Below, in pieces: positions 22,610 through 31,375 of a stretch of DNA of 64,000 bases. Within the stretch, counting starts at the first letter, position 1; every line of letters begins with the position of its first letter. The translations under genes and the position numbers were made by a program. The notes beneath the pieces are model-generated. The model ran no database searches. It was not told the origin of the DNA and was given only the letters and a program-made list of their open reading frames with translations. Origin of the DNA: Thermomonospora catenispora (GTDB lineage: Bacteria; Actinomycetota; Actinomycetes; Streptosporangiales; Streptosporangiaceae); the NCBI RefSeq assembly GCF_006363815.1, contig NZ_RRYT01000007.1, positions 119,306 to 183,305 on the forward strand, read 5' to 3'.

Positions 22610-24127
22610 ATGAGTGTTCGGCGGGTGATGGGGATCGAGACCGAGTACGGCATTTCCGTGCCCGGTCAGCCAGGGGCCAACGCGATGGTGACGTCCTCGC
22701 AGGTCGTCAATGCCTACCAGGCGGCTTCGGCGGCTCGGGCCAGACGGGCCCGCTGGGACTTCGAAGAGGAGAACCCGCTGCGGGACGCGCGCGGCTTCGA
22801 CCTGGCCCGCGAGGTGGCCGACCCGAGCCAGCTCACCGACGAGGATCTGGGGCTGGCCAACGTCATCCTCACCAACGGGGCGCGGCTGTACGTCGACCAT
22901 GCGCACCCGGAGTACTCGGCGCCCGAGTGCACCAACCCTCGGGACGCCGTGATCTGGGACAAGGCGGGAGAGCGGGTGATGGCCGACGCGGCCCGCCGCG
23001 CCGCGATGGTGCCGGGCACTCATCCCATCCAGCTCTACAAGAACAACACCGACAACAAGGGCGCCTCCTACGGCTGTCACGAGAACTACCTGATGAAGCG
23101 GGAGACGCCGTTCGCCGACATCGTCAAGCACCTGACGCCGTTCTTCGTCTCCCGGCAGGTGGTGTGCGGCGCGGGCCGGGTCGGCATCGGGGTGGACGGC
23201 CGCGGCAGCGGTTTCCAGATCAGCCAGCGCGCCGACTTCTTCGAGGTGGAGGTGGGCCTGGAGACCACCCTCAAACGGCCCATCATCAACACCCGCGACG
23301 AGCCGCACGCCGACCCCGACAAGTACCGGCGGCTGCACGTCATCATCGGCGACGCCAACATGAGCGAGGTCTCCACCTACCTCAAGCTCGGCACCACCGC
23401 GCTGGTGCTGTCGATGATCGAGGACGGGTTCCTCACCGTGGACCTGTCGGTGGACATGCCGGTGGCGGCGCTGCGCGCGGTCTCCCACGACCCCACCTGC
23501 AAGCACCTGATCACCCTGCGGGACGGCCGCAAGATGACCGCGGTGCAGCTGCAGATGGAGTACCTGGAGCAGTCCCGCAAGTACGTCGAGGACCGTTTCG
23601 GCTCCGACGTCGACGAGCTCACCCGGGACGTGCTGGACCGCTGGGAGTCGGTGCTGCACCGGCTGGGGGAGGACCCCATGCAGCTGTCGCGGGAGCTGGA
23701 CTGGGTGGCCAAGCTGGAGCTGCTGGAGGGCTACCGCAGCCGCGACGGGCTGGACTGGTCGCATCCGCGGCTGCAGCTGGTGGACCTGCAGTACACCGAC
23801 GTCCGCCCCGACAAGGGCCTGTACAACCGCCTGGTGGCGCGCGGCCGGATGGAGCGGATCGTCACCGACGCCGAGATCGAGGCGGCGGTGGAGAACCCGC
23901 CGACCGACACCCGCGCCTACTTCCGCGGCCGGTGCCTGTGGCAGTACGCCGACTCGGTGGCCGCCGCCTCCTGGGACTCGGTGATCTTCGACGTGCCGGG
24001 GCGGGAGTCGCTGCAGCGCGTGCCGACCCTGGAGCCGCTGCGCGGCACCAAGCAGCACGTGGGCGCCCTGCTGGACCGCTGTCAGACCGCCGCCGAGCTG
24101 GTCGCCGTGCTCACCGGGGAGAACTGA
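22610..24127 (+). CDS. dop: Pup deamidase/depupylase
   Basis: Deamidates the C-terminal glutamine of Pup to glutamate and removes Pup from substrates; 505 residues, a glutamine-synthetase-like carboxylate-amine ligase fold. The opening [10 protein letters not shown] carries the conserved Glu that binds Mg-ATP. The insertion after helix 1 ([19 protein letters not shown], about 53-71) is the Dop-loop, which is absent from PafA and separates the two paralogues. Further family motifs are [38 protein letters not shown] and [21 protein letters not shown]. The message appears leaderless. It lies upstream of pup with a 196-bp gap containing the pup promoter. Confidence 0.98.
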   Translation: MSVRRVMGIETEYGISVPGQPGANAMVTSSQVVNAYQAASAARARRARWDFEEENPLRDARGFDLAREVADPSQLTDEDLGLANVILTNGARLYVDHAHPEYSAPECTNPRDAVIWDKAGERVMADAARRAAMVPGTHPIQLYKNNTDNKGASYGCHENYLMKRETPFADIVKHLTPFFVSRQVVCGAGRVGIGVDGRGSGFQISQRADFFEVEVGLETTLKRPIINTRDEPHADPDKYRRLHVIIGDANMSEVSTYLKLGTTALVLSMIEDGFLTVDLSVDMPVAALRAVSHDPTCKHLITLRDGRKMTAVQLQMEYLEQSRKYVEDRFGSDVDELTRDVLDRWESVLHRLGEDPMQLSRELDWVAKLELLEGYRSRDGLDWSHPRLQLVDLQYTDVRPDKGLYNRLVARGRMERIVTDAEIEAAVENPPTDTRAYFRGRCLWQYADSVAAASWDSVIFDVPGRESLQRVPTLEPLRGTKQHVGALLDRCQTAAELVAVLTGEN

Positions 24128-24286
24128 GACCCGGTGGACCGGATGGACTGACGTTGCCGATGCGAGGTCGTGACCGATATGACCGTTTCAGTGGGGGTCC
24201 GGCGGGCGATAACCGTGTCGAGACAGCCCCCGGACGTCACAAGGCACATCGGACATCGAAGTCCGCTGGCCGTTGGTGATCGCAGG

Positions 24287-24292
24287 TAGGGT
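24287..24292 (+). promoter_or_regulatory. -10 box of pup
   Basis: TAGGGT precedes the pup ATG by 37 bp. The intervening leader carries GGAGG (about 24312-24316), so pup has both its own promoter and a strong ribosome binding site. Confidence 0.5.
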
Positions 24293-24323
24293 TGAGGGCA
24301 CCGGCACTGAGTGGAGGTAACCG

Positions 24324-24533
24324 ATGGCCACCAAGGACACCGGCGGTCAGAAGCGGACCACGCGCCGCCACGAGGAGGTCGAGGAGACCCAGGCGGCGGT
24401 CGGTGAGGACGTCGCCGAGCGCCACGAGAAGCTGTCCGAGGACGTCGACGCCATCCTCGACGAGATCGACGAGGTGCTGGAGGAGAACGCCGAGGACTTC
24501 GTCCGCTCCTACGTGCAAAAGGGCGGACAGTAA
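24324..24533 (+). CDS. pup: Prokaryotic ubiquitin-like protein Pup
   Basis: Small protein modifier attached to lysines of substrates to mark them for the proteasome. It has 69 residues, is very acidic and disordered, with the conserved helical region around VDAILDEIDEVLEENAEDF that docks on the ATPase coiled coil. It ends KGGQ, so the terminal glutamine must be converted to glutamate by Dop before PafA can ligate it; this fits the presence of dop next door. GGAGG precedes ATG 24324. A 21-bp terminator stem follows 58 bp downstream. Confidence 0.98.
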   Translation: MATKDTGGQKRTTRRHEEVEETQAAVGEDVAERHEKLSEDVDAILDEIDEVLEENAEDFVRSYVQKGGQ

Positions 24534-24591
24534 CCGCCGCCGCGGTCCGATCGCCTCCCGCCGCCGAGCGTCCGGCGGTGCGGATCTTCGC

Positions 24592-24635
24592 GCAGGGGTC
24601 CGGGTGACGCCGGTCGGCGTCACCCGGACCCCTGC
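24592..24635. terminator. Bidirectional 21-bp terminator overlapping a stop codon
   Basis: Positions 24592-24612 and 24615-24635 pair perfectly over 21 bp with a 2-nt centre. It ends pup transcription. On the minus strand, its right arm includes the last codons and TGA (24620-24622) of the convergent gene, so that gene's 3' end is inside the stem. Confidence 0.8.
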
Positions 24636-26242
24636 GTCTTCCGGTCGGGCTCCTCCGTCTCCCGGTCGTCCTCGCCGTCGTCCTCGGGGCGCGGGCGTTC
24701 CGCGGTCGTCGGCCCGGTCAGCGCGGCGGCGAACGCGTCGGGGACGGCGAAGCCCTCCGGCGGAATCGGGGTCTCGTGCGCCAGCCGGCACCAGGCCAGG
24801 TCCACCGCGGCCGCCGCGCTCATGGCCCGCAGCGCGATCTCGGCGTCGGCCGGCCGGAAGTCCCCCGGCATCCCGCCCTCCGCCGGCCACAGCCGGCGCA
24901 GCTCGTGCTCCGGCCGCTCCAGGACGTCGGTCAGCAGCCCGCGCAGCTCGGGATCCAGCCAGGTGCCGATCTGCTGCGCCAGGTCGGGCCGGTGCCCGGC
25001 CAGGTCGGCGGCCAGCAGCGCCACCGCGGCGTGCCGCGGCTCGATGAAGTCCGGGCCCTCCGGGTCCCCGCACATGGGGACCAGGGCGTCGGCCAGGTCG
25101 TACATCGCCATCTGGAAACGCTGTCCCGGCGCGGCGTCGAAGAACAGCGTGGCGCCCAGCCCCGGCGGGCAGCGGCTCATCCACTCCCGTTCCACCGCCT
25201 CGTCCCCGTACGGCAGGGCCCTGTGGTCCAGCGCCGGATTGGCCTGCAGCGGCTCGGCGATCGACAGCAGCGCCTGGGCGCGGACCTTGAACCGCGGATC
25301 GTCGCGCAGCGCCTGCGCGGTCATCACCATGCAGCGCACGATGTGCCCTGCGGCGTCGGGTCGCCCGGCCCGCATCCGCTCGGCGTACAGGGCGATGATG
25401 GTGCGCAGCAGCGGCGGCATCACCCAGCGCAGCCTGCCCCGGCCGTCGAGCGGGCGCGACAGGTACGGCTCCCACAGGTTCAGCAGTCCCGCCCGGCCGC
25501 CCTTCTCCGGGTCGGGATCGAACACCGGGACCGCCGCGCACCACAGCATCGCGCTCCAGGTGGCGGCGACGGTGCTGGGAGTGCCGTGCAGGAAGTGGCT
25601 CCAGCCCAGCGGATAGTCCAACGGCGGGGCCGCCGCCGCCTCGGCGATCACCGAGCGCAGCCGGTACAGCAGCGCCCCGGACACCGGACGGCCGGCCACC
25701 GCCAGCGGCGGCCCGTAGTCGTAGGCGAAGTCGGGCCCGGAGGGCAGGATCTCCACCGGTATCGCCGGAGGGTTCAGCCCGGGCCGGGCGGTCTGGGCCG
25801 AGCGGCGCACCTGCACGCTGCGCGGCGGGAAGCAGGGGAACCAGCGGCCGTCGGCGGGGTGCCAGCGGTACCAGCGCGCCCACGCCCCGTACATCCACCA
25901 GGAGCCGTCGGGCAGGTGCACCAGACGGGTCACCAGCGCCTGCTGGCGGTGCACCGGGGCGGCGACGGCCCACCAGGGGGCGGCCACGGTGGCGCGGGTG
26001 TCGTGCTCGGCGCGCTCGAACGCGTCGCCGTCGTCGGGGGGCGGACCCTGCTCGCCCGGTGCTCCCGGGTAGGGCGGCGGGAGGGGGTAGGGAGGGGGCG
26101 GACCGGGCAGCGGCGGCCCGCCCTGCGGCGCGGGCGTGCCGGGCCATACCGGCGGGCCCTGATCGCCGGGCCATGTCGGCTGCCCGTGAGGGCCCGGCCA
26201 GCCCGGCTGCCCGGGCGGCGGGCCAGGAGGTCCCCAAACCAC
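24620..26242 (-). CDS. Conserved actinobacterial protein of unknown function with Pro/Gly-rich N-terminus
   Basis: A 540-residue protein that I do not recognise. The first 80 residues are a low-complexity Pro/Gly/Gln/Trp-rich segment (WPGPHGQPTWPGDQGPP type), likely disordered. The rest looks like a globular, soluble, mostly helical domain with Trp-rich patches near the start (GSWWMYGAWARWYRWHP, about 115-131). The C-terminus is acidic. GTG 26242 is chosen because TACGAT lies 6 nt upstream on the minus strand, implying a leaderless start; GTG 26263 is in frame upstream. It is divergent from prcB and convergent with pup, so it is embedded in the proteasome locus. Position alone suggests, but does not show, a link to protein turnover. 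Confidence 0.75.
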   Translation of the reverse strand: MVWGPPGPPPGQPGWPGPHGQPTWPGDQGPPVWPGTPAPQGGPPLPGPPPPYPLPPPYPGAPGEQGPPPDDGDAFERAEHDTRATVAAPWWAVAAPVHRQQALVTRLVHLPDGSWWMYGAWARWYRWHPADGRWFPCFPPRSVQVRRSAQTARPGLNPPAIPVEILPSGPDFAYDYGPPLAVAGRPVSGALLYRLRSVIAEAAAAPPLDYPLGWSHFLHGTPSTVAATWSAMLWCAAVPVFDPDPEKGGRAGLLNLWEPYLSRPLDGRGRLRWVMPPLLRTIIALYAERMRAGRPDAAGHIVRCMVMTAQALRDDPRFKVRAQALLSIAEPLQANPALDHRALPYGDEAVEREWMSRCPPGLGATLFFDAAPGQRFQMAMYDLADALVPMCGDPEGPDFIEPRHAAVALLAADLAGHRPDLAQQIGTWLDPELRGLLTDVLERPEHELRRLWPAEGGMPGDFRPADAEIALRAMSAAAAVDLAWCRLAHETPIPPEGFAVPDAFAAALTGPTTAERPRPEDDGEDDRETEEPDRKTQGSG

Positions 26243-26248
26243 GCCGTC

Positions 26249-26254
26249 ATCGTA
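26249..26254 (-). promoter_or_regulatory. -10 box, leaderless promoter of the unknown gene
   Basis: The minus strand reads TACGAT, 6 nt before GTG 26242. Confidence 0.5.
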
Positions 26255-26329
26255 GTGTCCCACGGCCCGGTTCGCCGTGGGCGGACTCCCGGAGCGATGC
26301 CAGATATGCGCCTCGCGCTGGTTGAACGT

Positions 26330-26335
26330 TAGGGT
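26330..26335 (+). promoter_or_regulatory. -10 box of the prcBA operon
   Basis: TAGGGT lies 64 bp before GTG 26400. Initiation near 26342 would give a leader of about 58 nt that ends in the purine-rich site GGAGGGAAGGAG. Confidence 0.5.
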
Positions 26336-26399
26336 CGTAATCGTCCGCGCCGGTGAGACCCCTGGGGGTGCCGGTGCCATGGTGGAGGGAAGGAGTCGC

Positions 26400-27254
26400 G
26401 TGGCGTCCCACGATTCGTACACCGGACGTCTTCCGGGGGTGTTCATGAACCCGGGCACGTCCTCGTTCACCGAGTTCCTCGGGTCCTACGCCCCCGACCT
26501 GCTGCCCGGCCGCCGCATGAGCAACCTCGCCGGGGGAAACCCGGAGGATGTGGAGGTACCGCACGCCACCACGATCGTGGCGGTGACGTTCCCCGACGGG
26601 GTGGTGATGGCCGGCGACCGGCGGGCCACCGCCGGGAACATGATCGCCCAGCGTGACGTGGAGAAGGTCTTCCGCGCCGACGAGTTCTCCGCGGTGGCGA
26701 TCGCCGGCACCGCCGGGATCGGGATGGAGATCGTCCGGCTGTTCCAGGTCGAGATCGAGCACTACGAGAAGATCGAGGGCCGCACCCTCTCGCTGGAGGG
26801 CAAGGCCAACCGGCTGGCCACGATGATCCGCGGCAACCTCGGCATGGCGATGCAGGGCCTGGTGGCGGTGCCGCTGTTCGCCGGGTACGACACCGACCGC
26901 GGGGTCGGCCGGATCTTCAGCTACGACGCGGCCGGCGGCCGCTACGAGGAGCACGACTTCCACGCGATCGGTTCCGGCTCGGTGTTCGCCCGCGGCGCGC
27001 TGAAGAAGCTGTGGCGGCCCGACCTGGACGCCTCCGACGCGGCGCTGGTGTGCGTTCAGGCGCTGTACGACGCCGCCGACGACGACGCGGCCACCGGCGG
27101 ACCGGACCTGATCCGCAAGATCTACCCGGTGGTCGCGACGGTCACCGGCGACGGCTACCGCCGGCTGACCGACGAGGAGGTCGCCGATCTGGCCCGGACC
27201 GTCGTCGACGGGCGCCACGACTCGCCGGGCGGCCCGACCGCCCCGCTGCGATAG
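26400..27254 (+). CDS. prcB: 20S proteasome beta subunit
   Basis: Catalytic subunit of the 20S core; 284 residues with a propeptide. Autocleavage is expected before T57 in the motif [10 protein letters not shown], leaving that Thr as the N-terminal nucleophile. Downstream [11 protein letters not shown] carries the conserved Asp and the RR pair, and K in the VEKVF segment is consistent with active-site lysine. The propeptide ([16 protein letters not shown], about 22-37) matches the actinobacterial type that guides assembly. The GTG at 26400 is preceded by GGAGGGAAGGAG (26384-26395). The prcA start lies 15 bp after its stop, in the usual beta-then-alpha order. Confidence 0.97.
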   Translation: MASHDSYTGRLPGVFMNPGTSSFTEFLGSYAPDLLPGRRMSNLAGGNPEDVEVPHATTIVAVTFPDGVVMAGDRRATAGNMIAQRDVEKVFRADEFSAVAIAGTAGIGMEIVRLFQVEIEHYEKIEGRTLSLEGKANRLATMIRGNLGMAMQGLVAVPLFAGYDTDRGVGRIFSYDAAGGRYEEHDFHAIGSGSVFARGALKKLWRPDLDASDAALVCVQALYDAADDDAATGGPDLIRKIYPVVATVTGDGYRRLTDEEVADLARTVVDGRHDSPGGPTAPLR

Positions 27255-27269
27255 AAGGGACCCACTCCG

Positions 27270-27974
27270 GTGACCATGCCGTTCTACGTCTCGCCCGAAC
27301 AGATCATGAAGGACAAGGCGGACTACGCGCGCAAGGGCATCGCGCGTGGCCGCAGCGTCGTCGTGCTGCAGTACGACGGCGGGATCCTGTTCGTGGCCGA
27401 CAACCCCTCGCGGGCGCTGCACAAGATCAGCGAGATCTACGACCGGATCGCCTACGCGGCGGTCGGCAAGTACAACGAGTTCGAGACGCTGCGGCTGGCC
27501 GGCGTCCGCTACGCCGACATCAACGGCTACCAGTACGACCGGGGCGATGTGACGGCGCGCGGCCTGGCCAACGCCTACGCCCAGACGCTGGGCACGATCT
27601 TCACCGACTCCAGCAAGCCGTACGAGGTGGAGCTCGTGGTCGCCGAGGCCGGGGTGGACCCCGACTCCGACCAGATCTATCGGCTGACGTTCGACGGCTC
27701 GGTCCGCGACGAGCACGGCTATGTGGCGATGGGCGGGCAGGTGGAGGCCGTGGAGCAGGCCCTCAAGGAGCGTTTCCGGGAGGGCCTGTCGCTGTCGGCG
27801 GCGTTGCGCGCGGCGGTGCAGTCGCTGGAGGCCCAGGAGGCCGACCGGCGGCTGGAGGCCAAGGCGCTGGAGGTGGCGGTGCTGGACCGCAGCCGTGAGC
27901 ATCGGCTGTTCCGCCGGCTGCCGGCCCCGCGGATCGAGGAGCTGCTGGCCCAAGGCGCCGGCACGGAGTCCTGA
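27270..27974 (+). CDS. prcA: 20S proteasome alpha subunit
   Basis: Non-catalytic outer-ring subunit that gates substrate entry and receives the ATPase C-terminal tail; 234 residues. It starts PFYVSPEQIMKDKADYARKGIARGRSV, the N-terminal gate and H0 helix, and has the alpha-subunit motif VGKYNEFETLRLAGVRYAD. Lys residues of the inter-subunit pockets are consistent with docking of the GQYL tail. GTG 27270 is taken as the start, about 10 nt after AAGGG; ATG 27276 is two codons in. It is cotranscribed with prcB and followed by an intrinsic terminator. Confidence 0.97.
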   Translation: MTMPFYVSPEQIMKDKADYARKGIARGRSVVVLQYDGGILFVADNPSRALHKISEIYDRIAYAAVGKYNEFETLRLAGVRYADINGYQYDRGDVTARGLANAYAQTLGTIFTDSSKPYEVELVVAEAGVDPDSDQIYRLTFDGSVRDEHGYVAMGGQVEAVEQALKERFREGLSLSAALRAAVQSLEAQEADRRLEAKALEVAVLDRSREHRLFRRLPAPRIEELLAQGAGTES

Positions 27975-28008
27975 CCGACCGCGCGGGCGACGCGGTCCGG
28001 TGAGCCCG

Positions 28009-28045
28009 ATCCCCCGTCTGCGGCGGCAGACGGGGGATTTGTCGT
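28009..28045 (+). terminator. Intrinsic terminator after prcA
   Basis: ATCCCCCGTCTGC (28009-28021) pairs perfectly with 28026-28038 around GGCG. The 13-bp stem is followed by TTGTCGT. It ends the prcBA message. Confidence 0.85.
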
Positions 28046-28179
28046 CATGTAAAGCCATATGAATCAGTCCCTCCATATGGGGTGGTTCGAAGGTTTTCGT
28101 CAGTGTCGGCGGCGCGCCGGATCATGCCGGTTCGGCATTCGTGCGTCGCCGGGCACTGTCGGGCGGGCCCTTCGCCGCA

Positions 28180-28185
28180 TAGGGT
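28180..28185 (+). promoter_or_regulatory. -10 box, leaderless promoter of pafA
   Basis: TAGGGT lies 6 nt before GTG 28192, with no ribosome binding site between them. Confidence 0.6.
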
Positions 28186-28191
28186 CGAGAT

Positions 28192-29550
28192 GTGGACAGG
28201 CGCATTTTCGGGCTCGAAAACGAGTACGGGGTCACCTGCACCTTCCGCGGACAGCGGCGGCTGTCGCCCGACGAGGTGGCGCGCTACCTGTTCCGCCGGG
28301 TGGTGTCATGGGGACGCAGCAGCAACGTCTTCCTGCGCAACGGCGCGCGGCTGTATCTCGATGTGGGCAGCCACCCCGAGTACGCCACACCCGAGTGCGA
28401 CAGCGTCGTCGACCTGGTGACGCACGACAAGGCGGGCGAGCGGATCCTGGAGGGACTGCTGGTCGACGCCGAGCGGCGGTTGCGCGAGGAGGGCATCGCC
28501 GGCGACATCTACCTGTTCAAGAACAACACCGACTCGGCCGGCAACTCCTACGGCTGCCACGAGAACTACCTGGTGGGGCGGCACGGGGAGTTCGGCCGGC
28601 TGGCCGACGTGCTGATCCCGTACCTGGTCACCCGGCAGATCATCTGCGGGGCGGGCAAGGTGCTGCAGACGCCGCGCGGCGCGGTGTACTGCGTTTCGCA
28701 GCGGGCCGAGCACATCTGGGAGGGGGTCTCCTCGGCCACCACCCGGTCCCGGCCGATCATCAACACCCGCGACGAGCCGCACGCCGACGCCGAGCGCTTC
28801 CGCCGGCTGCACGTGATCGTGGGCGACTCCAACATGAGCGAGACCACGATGCTGCTCAAGGTCGGGGCGACCGACCTGGTGCTGCGGATGATCGAGGCCG
28901 GGGTGGTGATGCGCGACCTGACCCTGGAGAACCCGATTCGCGCCATCCGCGAGGTCAGTCACGACATGACCGGCCGCCGCCGGGTCCGGCTGGCCAACGG
29001 CAGGGAGGCCTCCTCCCTGGAGATCCAGAAGGAGTACTACGGCAAGGCCCGGGACTTCGTGGACCGCCGCGGCGGCGACGCGGTCACGATGCGGGTGCTG
29101 GACCTGTGGGAGCGGACGCTGCGCGCGGTGGAGACCGGGGATCTGGACCTGGTGGCCCGGGAGATCGACTGGGTCACCAAGTACCAGCTCATCGAGCGCT
29201 ACCGCCGCAAGTACGACCTGCCGCTGTCCTCGCCGCGGGTGGCCCAGCTGGATCTGGCCTACCACGACGTGCACCGCGGTCGCGGCCTGTACTACCTGCT
29301 GGAGAGGCGCGGCTCGGTCGAGCGGGTCACCCGTGATCTGGACATCTTCGAGGCCAAGTCGGTGCCGCCGCAGACCACCCGGGCGCGGCTGCGCGGCGAG
29401 TTCATCCGGCGGGCCCAGGAGAAGCGCCGGGACTTCACCGTCGACTGGGTGCATCTGAAGCTGAACGACCAGGCCCAGCGGACGGTGCTGTGCAAGGATC
29501 CGTTCCGCTCGGTCGACGAGCGGGTCGACAAGCTCATCGCAGGGATGTGA
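28192..29550 (+). CDS. pafA: Pup-protein ligase
   Basis: ATP-dependent ligase that joins the C-terminal glutamate of Pup to substrate lysines; 452 residues and a paralogue of Dop. It starts [13 protein letters not shown] with the Mg-binding Glu and a short helix-1 to strand-2 connection, so the Dop-loop is absent. Shared ligase motifs are [40 protein letters not shown] and [21 protein letters not shown]. The C-terminal domain ([24 protein letters not shown]) contacts Pup. The GTG start is fixed by the TAGGGT box. In mycobacteria pafA is likewise separate from prcBA and followed by pafB and pafC; here an FKBP gene, a regulator and a DUF3866 gene intervene. Confidence 0.98.
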   Translation: MDRRIFGLENEYGVTCTFRGQRRLSPDEVARYLFRRVVSWGRSSNVFLRNGARLYLDVGSHPEYATPECDSVVDLVTHDKAGERILEGLLVDAERRLREEGIAGDIYLFKNNTDSAGNSYGCHENYLVGRHGEFGRLADVLIPYLVTRQIICGAGKVLQTPRGAVYCVSQRAEHIWEGVSSATTRSRPIINTRDEPHADAERFRRLHVIVGDSNMSETTMLLKVGATDLVLRMIEAGVVMRDLTLENPIRAIREVSHDMTGRRRVRLANGREASSLEIQKEYYGKARDFVDRRGGDAVTMRVLDLWERTLRAVETGDLDLVAREIDWVTKYQLIERYRRKYDLPLSSPRVAQLDLAYHDVHRGRGLYYLLERRGSVERVTRDLDIFEAKSVPPQTTRARLRGEFIRRAQEKRRDFTVDWVHLKLNDQAQRTVLCKDPFRSVDERVDKLIAGM

Positions 29551-29559
29551 GGCGGGCTG

Positions 29560-29618
29560 CCTTCGGGGGTGACCAGCCGGTAAGGTGACGCGCAAGTCCG
29601 CTCCGTCACCCCCGAAGG
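29560..29618 (+). promoter_or_regulatory. 14-bp inverted repeat flanking the FKBP promoter
   Basis: CCTTCGGGGGTGAC (29560-29573) is exactly complementary to 29605-29618. The 31 nt between them hold a TAAGGT -10 box (29581-29586) and the expected transcription start. The right arm covers the ribosome binding site GAAGGA. RNA reading through from pafA would hide that site, whereas RNA started at the local promoter lacks the left arm. Confidence 0.65.
29581..29586 (+). promoter_or_regulatory. -10 box of the FKBP lipoprotein gene
   Basis: TAAGGT sits 38 bp before ATG 29625; initiation would be near 29593, leaving a leader of about 32 nt. Confidence 0.5.
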
Positions 29619-29624
29619 ACGCTC

Positions 29625-30554
29625 ATGCGCCGTCGTCTGCTCCTGCCGGCGGCCGCTCTGGCGGCCGCGTCGCTGCTGTTGTCGGGCTGCTCGCTGGGCC
29701 GGGGCATGCCGGTGGAGGTGTCCGGAGAGTACGGCGGGCAGCCGGAGGTGAAGTTCGATTCCGACGCCGAGCCGGGCGACAAGCTGAAGATCGAGACCCT
29801 GGTGGACGGCGAGGGCGCCGAAGTCCGCAAGGGCGACCTGGTGGTGGCCTCCTATGTCGGCTACCGCTGGAACGGCGCCGGCGCCAAGCTGGTGGCCAAC
29901 AGCTACACGGCGGGCAGGCCGGGGGCGTTCCCCTCCGGCAAGCTGGTGCCCGGTCTGGAGAAGGCGCTGGTCGGCGCGAAGGTCGGCAGCCGGGTCGTCG
30001 CGCTGATCCCGCCCGACCAGGGGTACGGCGACCGGGGCGACGAACGGCACCAGATCGGCCCGAACGACTCGCTGGTGTACGTGCTGGACGTGCTGGCGAC
30101 CTACGGCAAGGACGCCGCCGCCAAGGGCGCCCCGCAGCCGCTGGCCGACGCCCGGCTGCCGCAGGTCGCCGACGCCGGCGCCGGTCGCGCGCCCCGGGTG
30201 CGGGTGCCGCGCACCGCCCCGCCCGCCAAGCTGCAGGTCCGCACGCTGATCCAGGGCACCGGGCCGGCTCTGCGCGGCAACCGGCTGGCGGTGCTGCACT
30301 TCACCGGGGTGCTGTGGCGGACCGGCAAGGAGTTCTACTCCACCTGGAGCGAGGGGCGTCCCGCCGGCGAGGTCATCGGCGTGGGCCAGGACATCAAGGC
30401 CTTCGACGAGGGCCTGGTGGGGCAGCGGATCGGCAGCCGCGTCCTGCTGGTGGTGCCGCCGGCCTGGGGGTACGGCTCCAAGGGTCTGCCCCACTACGGG
30501 ATCAAGGGCGACGACACCCTGATCTACGTGGTCGACATCCTCGGCGCGCACTGA
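29625..30554 (+). CDS. Lipoprotein with two FKBP-type peptidyl-prolyl isomerase domains
   Basis: Predicted extracytoplasmic cis-trans prolyl isomerase; 309 residues. The signal MRRRLLLPAAALAAAS ends in lipobox LLSGC with lipidated C22. FKBP domain 1 (about 55-160) has GDLVVASYVGY, PGLEKALVGAKVGSRVVALIPPDQGYGD and a final VYVLDVLA. FKBP domain 2 (about 200-309) has RLAVLHFTGVLW, FDEGLVGQRIGSRVLLVVPPAWGYGS and IYVVDILGAH. Domain 1 keeps fewer of the aromatic pocket residues than canonical FKBP12, so activity may differ between copies. GAAGGA precedes ATG 29625. The gene follows pafA in several actinomycetes, probably by conserved position and not function. Confidence 0.92.
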   Translation: MRRRLLLPAAALAAASLLLSGCSLGRGMPVEVSGEYGGQPEVKFDSDAEPGDKLKIETLVDGEGAEVRKGDLVVASYVGYRWNGAGAKLVANSYTAGRPGAFPSGKLVPGLEKALVGAKVGSRVVALIPPDQGYGDRGDERHQIGPNDSLVYVLDVLATYGKDAAAKGAPQPLADARLPQVADAGAGRAPRVRVPRTAPPAKLQVRTLIQGTGPALRGNRLAVLHFTGVLWRTGKEFYSTWSEGRPAGEVIGVGQDIKAFDEGLVGQRIGSRVLLVVPPAWGYGSKGLPHYGIKGDDTLIYVVDILGAH

Positions 30555-30576
30555 TCCCGTTCCCCGCGCGTCCCGG

Positions 30577-30608
30577 CGTCCCGCCGCGTCCCGCGTCGCG
30601 GCGGGACG
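30577..30608 (+). terminator. First hairpin after the FKBP gene
   Basis: CGTCCCGCCGCG (30577-30588) pairs perfectly with 30597-30608 around an 8-nt loop, a 12-bp stem 23 bp past the stop. Confidence 0.6.
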
Positions 30609-30620
30609 GGCGCCCGAGCG

Positions 30621-30657
30621 GGGCCGGGGCGGCGGGCGGTCCGCGCCGCCCCGGCCC
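30621..30657 (+). terminator. Second tandem hairpin after the FKBP gene
   Basis: GGGCCGGGGCGGCG (30621-30634) pairs perfectly with 30644-30657 around a 9-nt loop, a 14-bp stem. With the preceding hairpin it forms a tandem terminator. Confidence 0.6.
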
Positions 30658-30706
30658 GCCCGATCGTCCTTCTATCGCCTGAGCCGGTTGTTTTCAGACT
30701 GGCCGG

Positions 30707-31372
30707 ATGGACGATGTCGAGGCGATAGCCGCCCTGCGCGACCCGGTCCGGCGGCGGCTGTATGAGTACGTGACCGCCCGGGACCACGAGGTCGGGCGGA
30801 ACGAGGCGGCCGCGGCGGTCGGCGTCCAGCGCACCTTGGCCGCGCACCATCTGGACAGGCTCGTCGAGGCGGGCCTGCTGGAGACCACCAGCCGCCGGCT
30901 GAGCGGCCGCTCGGGGCCGGGGGCGGGCCGCCCCGCCAAGCTGTACCGGCGGGCCGCGGGGGAGCGGACGGTGTCGCTGCCGCCCCGGGACTACCGCACG
31001 GCCGCCGAGCTGCTGGCCGAGGCCGCCGAGGAGAGCGGGCTGGACGAGCCGCTGCGCCGGGTCGCCCGCCGCCGGGGCCGCGAGCTGGCCGCGGGCGCCG
31101 ATCTCGGCGGCGGCCTGGAGGCGGTGCGGGCCCTGCTGGCCGCCCGCGGTTACGAGCCCGTCGTCGAGGAGTCGCCGGACGGCGCGGTGCTGCGCATGCG
31201 CAACCGCCCCTTCCACGCGCTGTCGGAGGGGTTCCCGCCGCTGGTGTGCGGGATGAACCTGGCGCTGCTGGAGGGGCTGCTGGAGGACGCGCCCGGTCTG
31301 ACGCCCCGCATGGATCCCCGTCCCGGACGGGGCTGCGCGGTGCTGACGGCTTTTAAAAACAGTGAACGTTGA
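30707..31372 (+). CDS. ArsR/SufR-like winged-helix regulator with altered cysteine motif
   Basis: A 221-residue DNA-binding protein. The N-terminal winged helix (about 5-65: DPVRRRLYEYVT, then NEAAAAVGVQRTLAAHHLDRL) is of the ArsR type. The C-terminal half has the sensor block seen in a common actinobacterial group related to SufR, with LRMRNRPFHALSEGFPPLVCGMN (about 162-184) and a late GRGCAVL. From memory the usual motif is RNCPFH; here the first cysteine is replaced by Arg at 167 while C181 and C210 remain, so metal or Fe-S sensing may be lost or altered. The start is ATG 30707. It is followed 3 nt later by a truncated DUF3291 gene, its usual partner, so the pair looks like an operon. Confidence 0.85.
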   Translation: MDDVEAIAALRDPVRRRLYEYVTARDHEVGRNEAAAAVGVQRTLAAHHLDRLVEAGLLETTSRRLSGRSGPGAGRPAKLYRRAAGERTVSLPPRDYRTAAELLAEAAEESGLDEPLRRVARRRGRELAAGADLGGGLEAVRALLAARGYEPVVEESPDGAVLRMRNRPFHALSEGFPPLVCGMNLALLEGLLEDAPGLTPRMDPRPGRGCAVLTAFKNSER

Positions 31373-31375
31373 CAT

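Noticed and set aside
24128..24323. Possible extra gene between dop and pup
   Set aside because: Only short frames with no start signals; the pup promoter and ribosome binding site account for the region.
28059..28191. Frame starting MNQSLHMGWFEGF before pafA
   Set aside because: It runs into pafA in another frame, has no ribosome binding site, and the region is better explained as terminator plus promoter.
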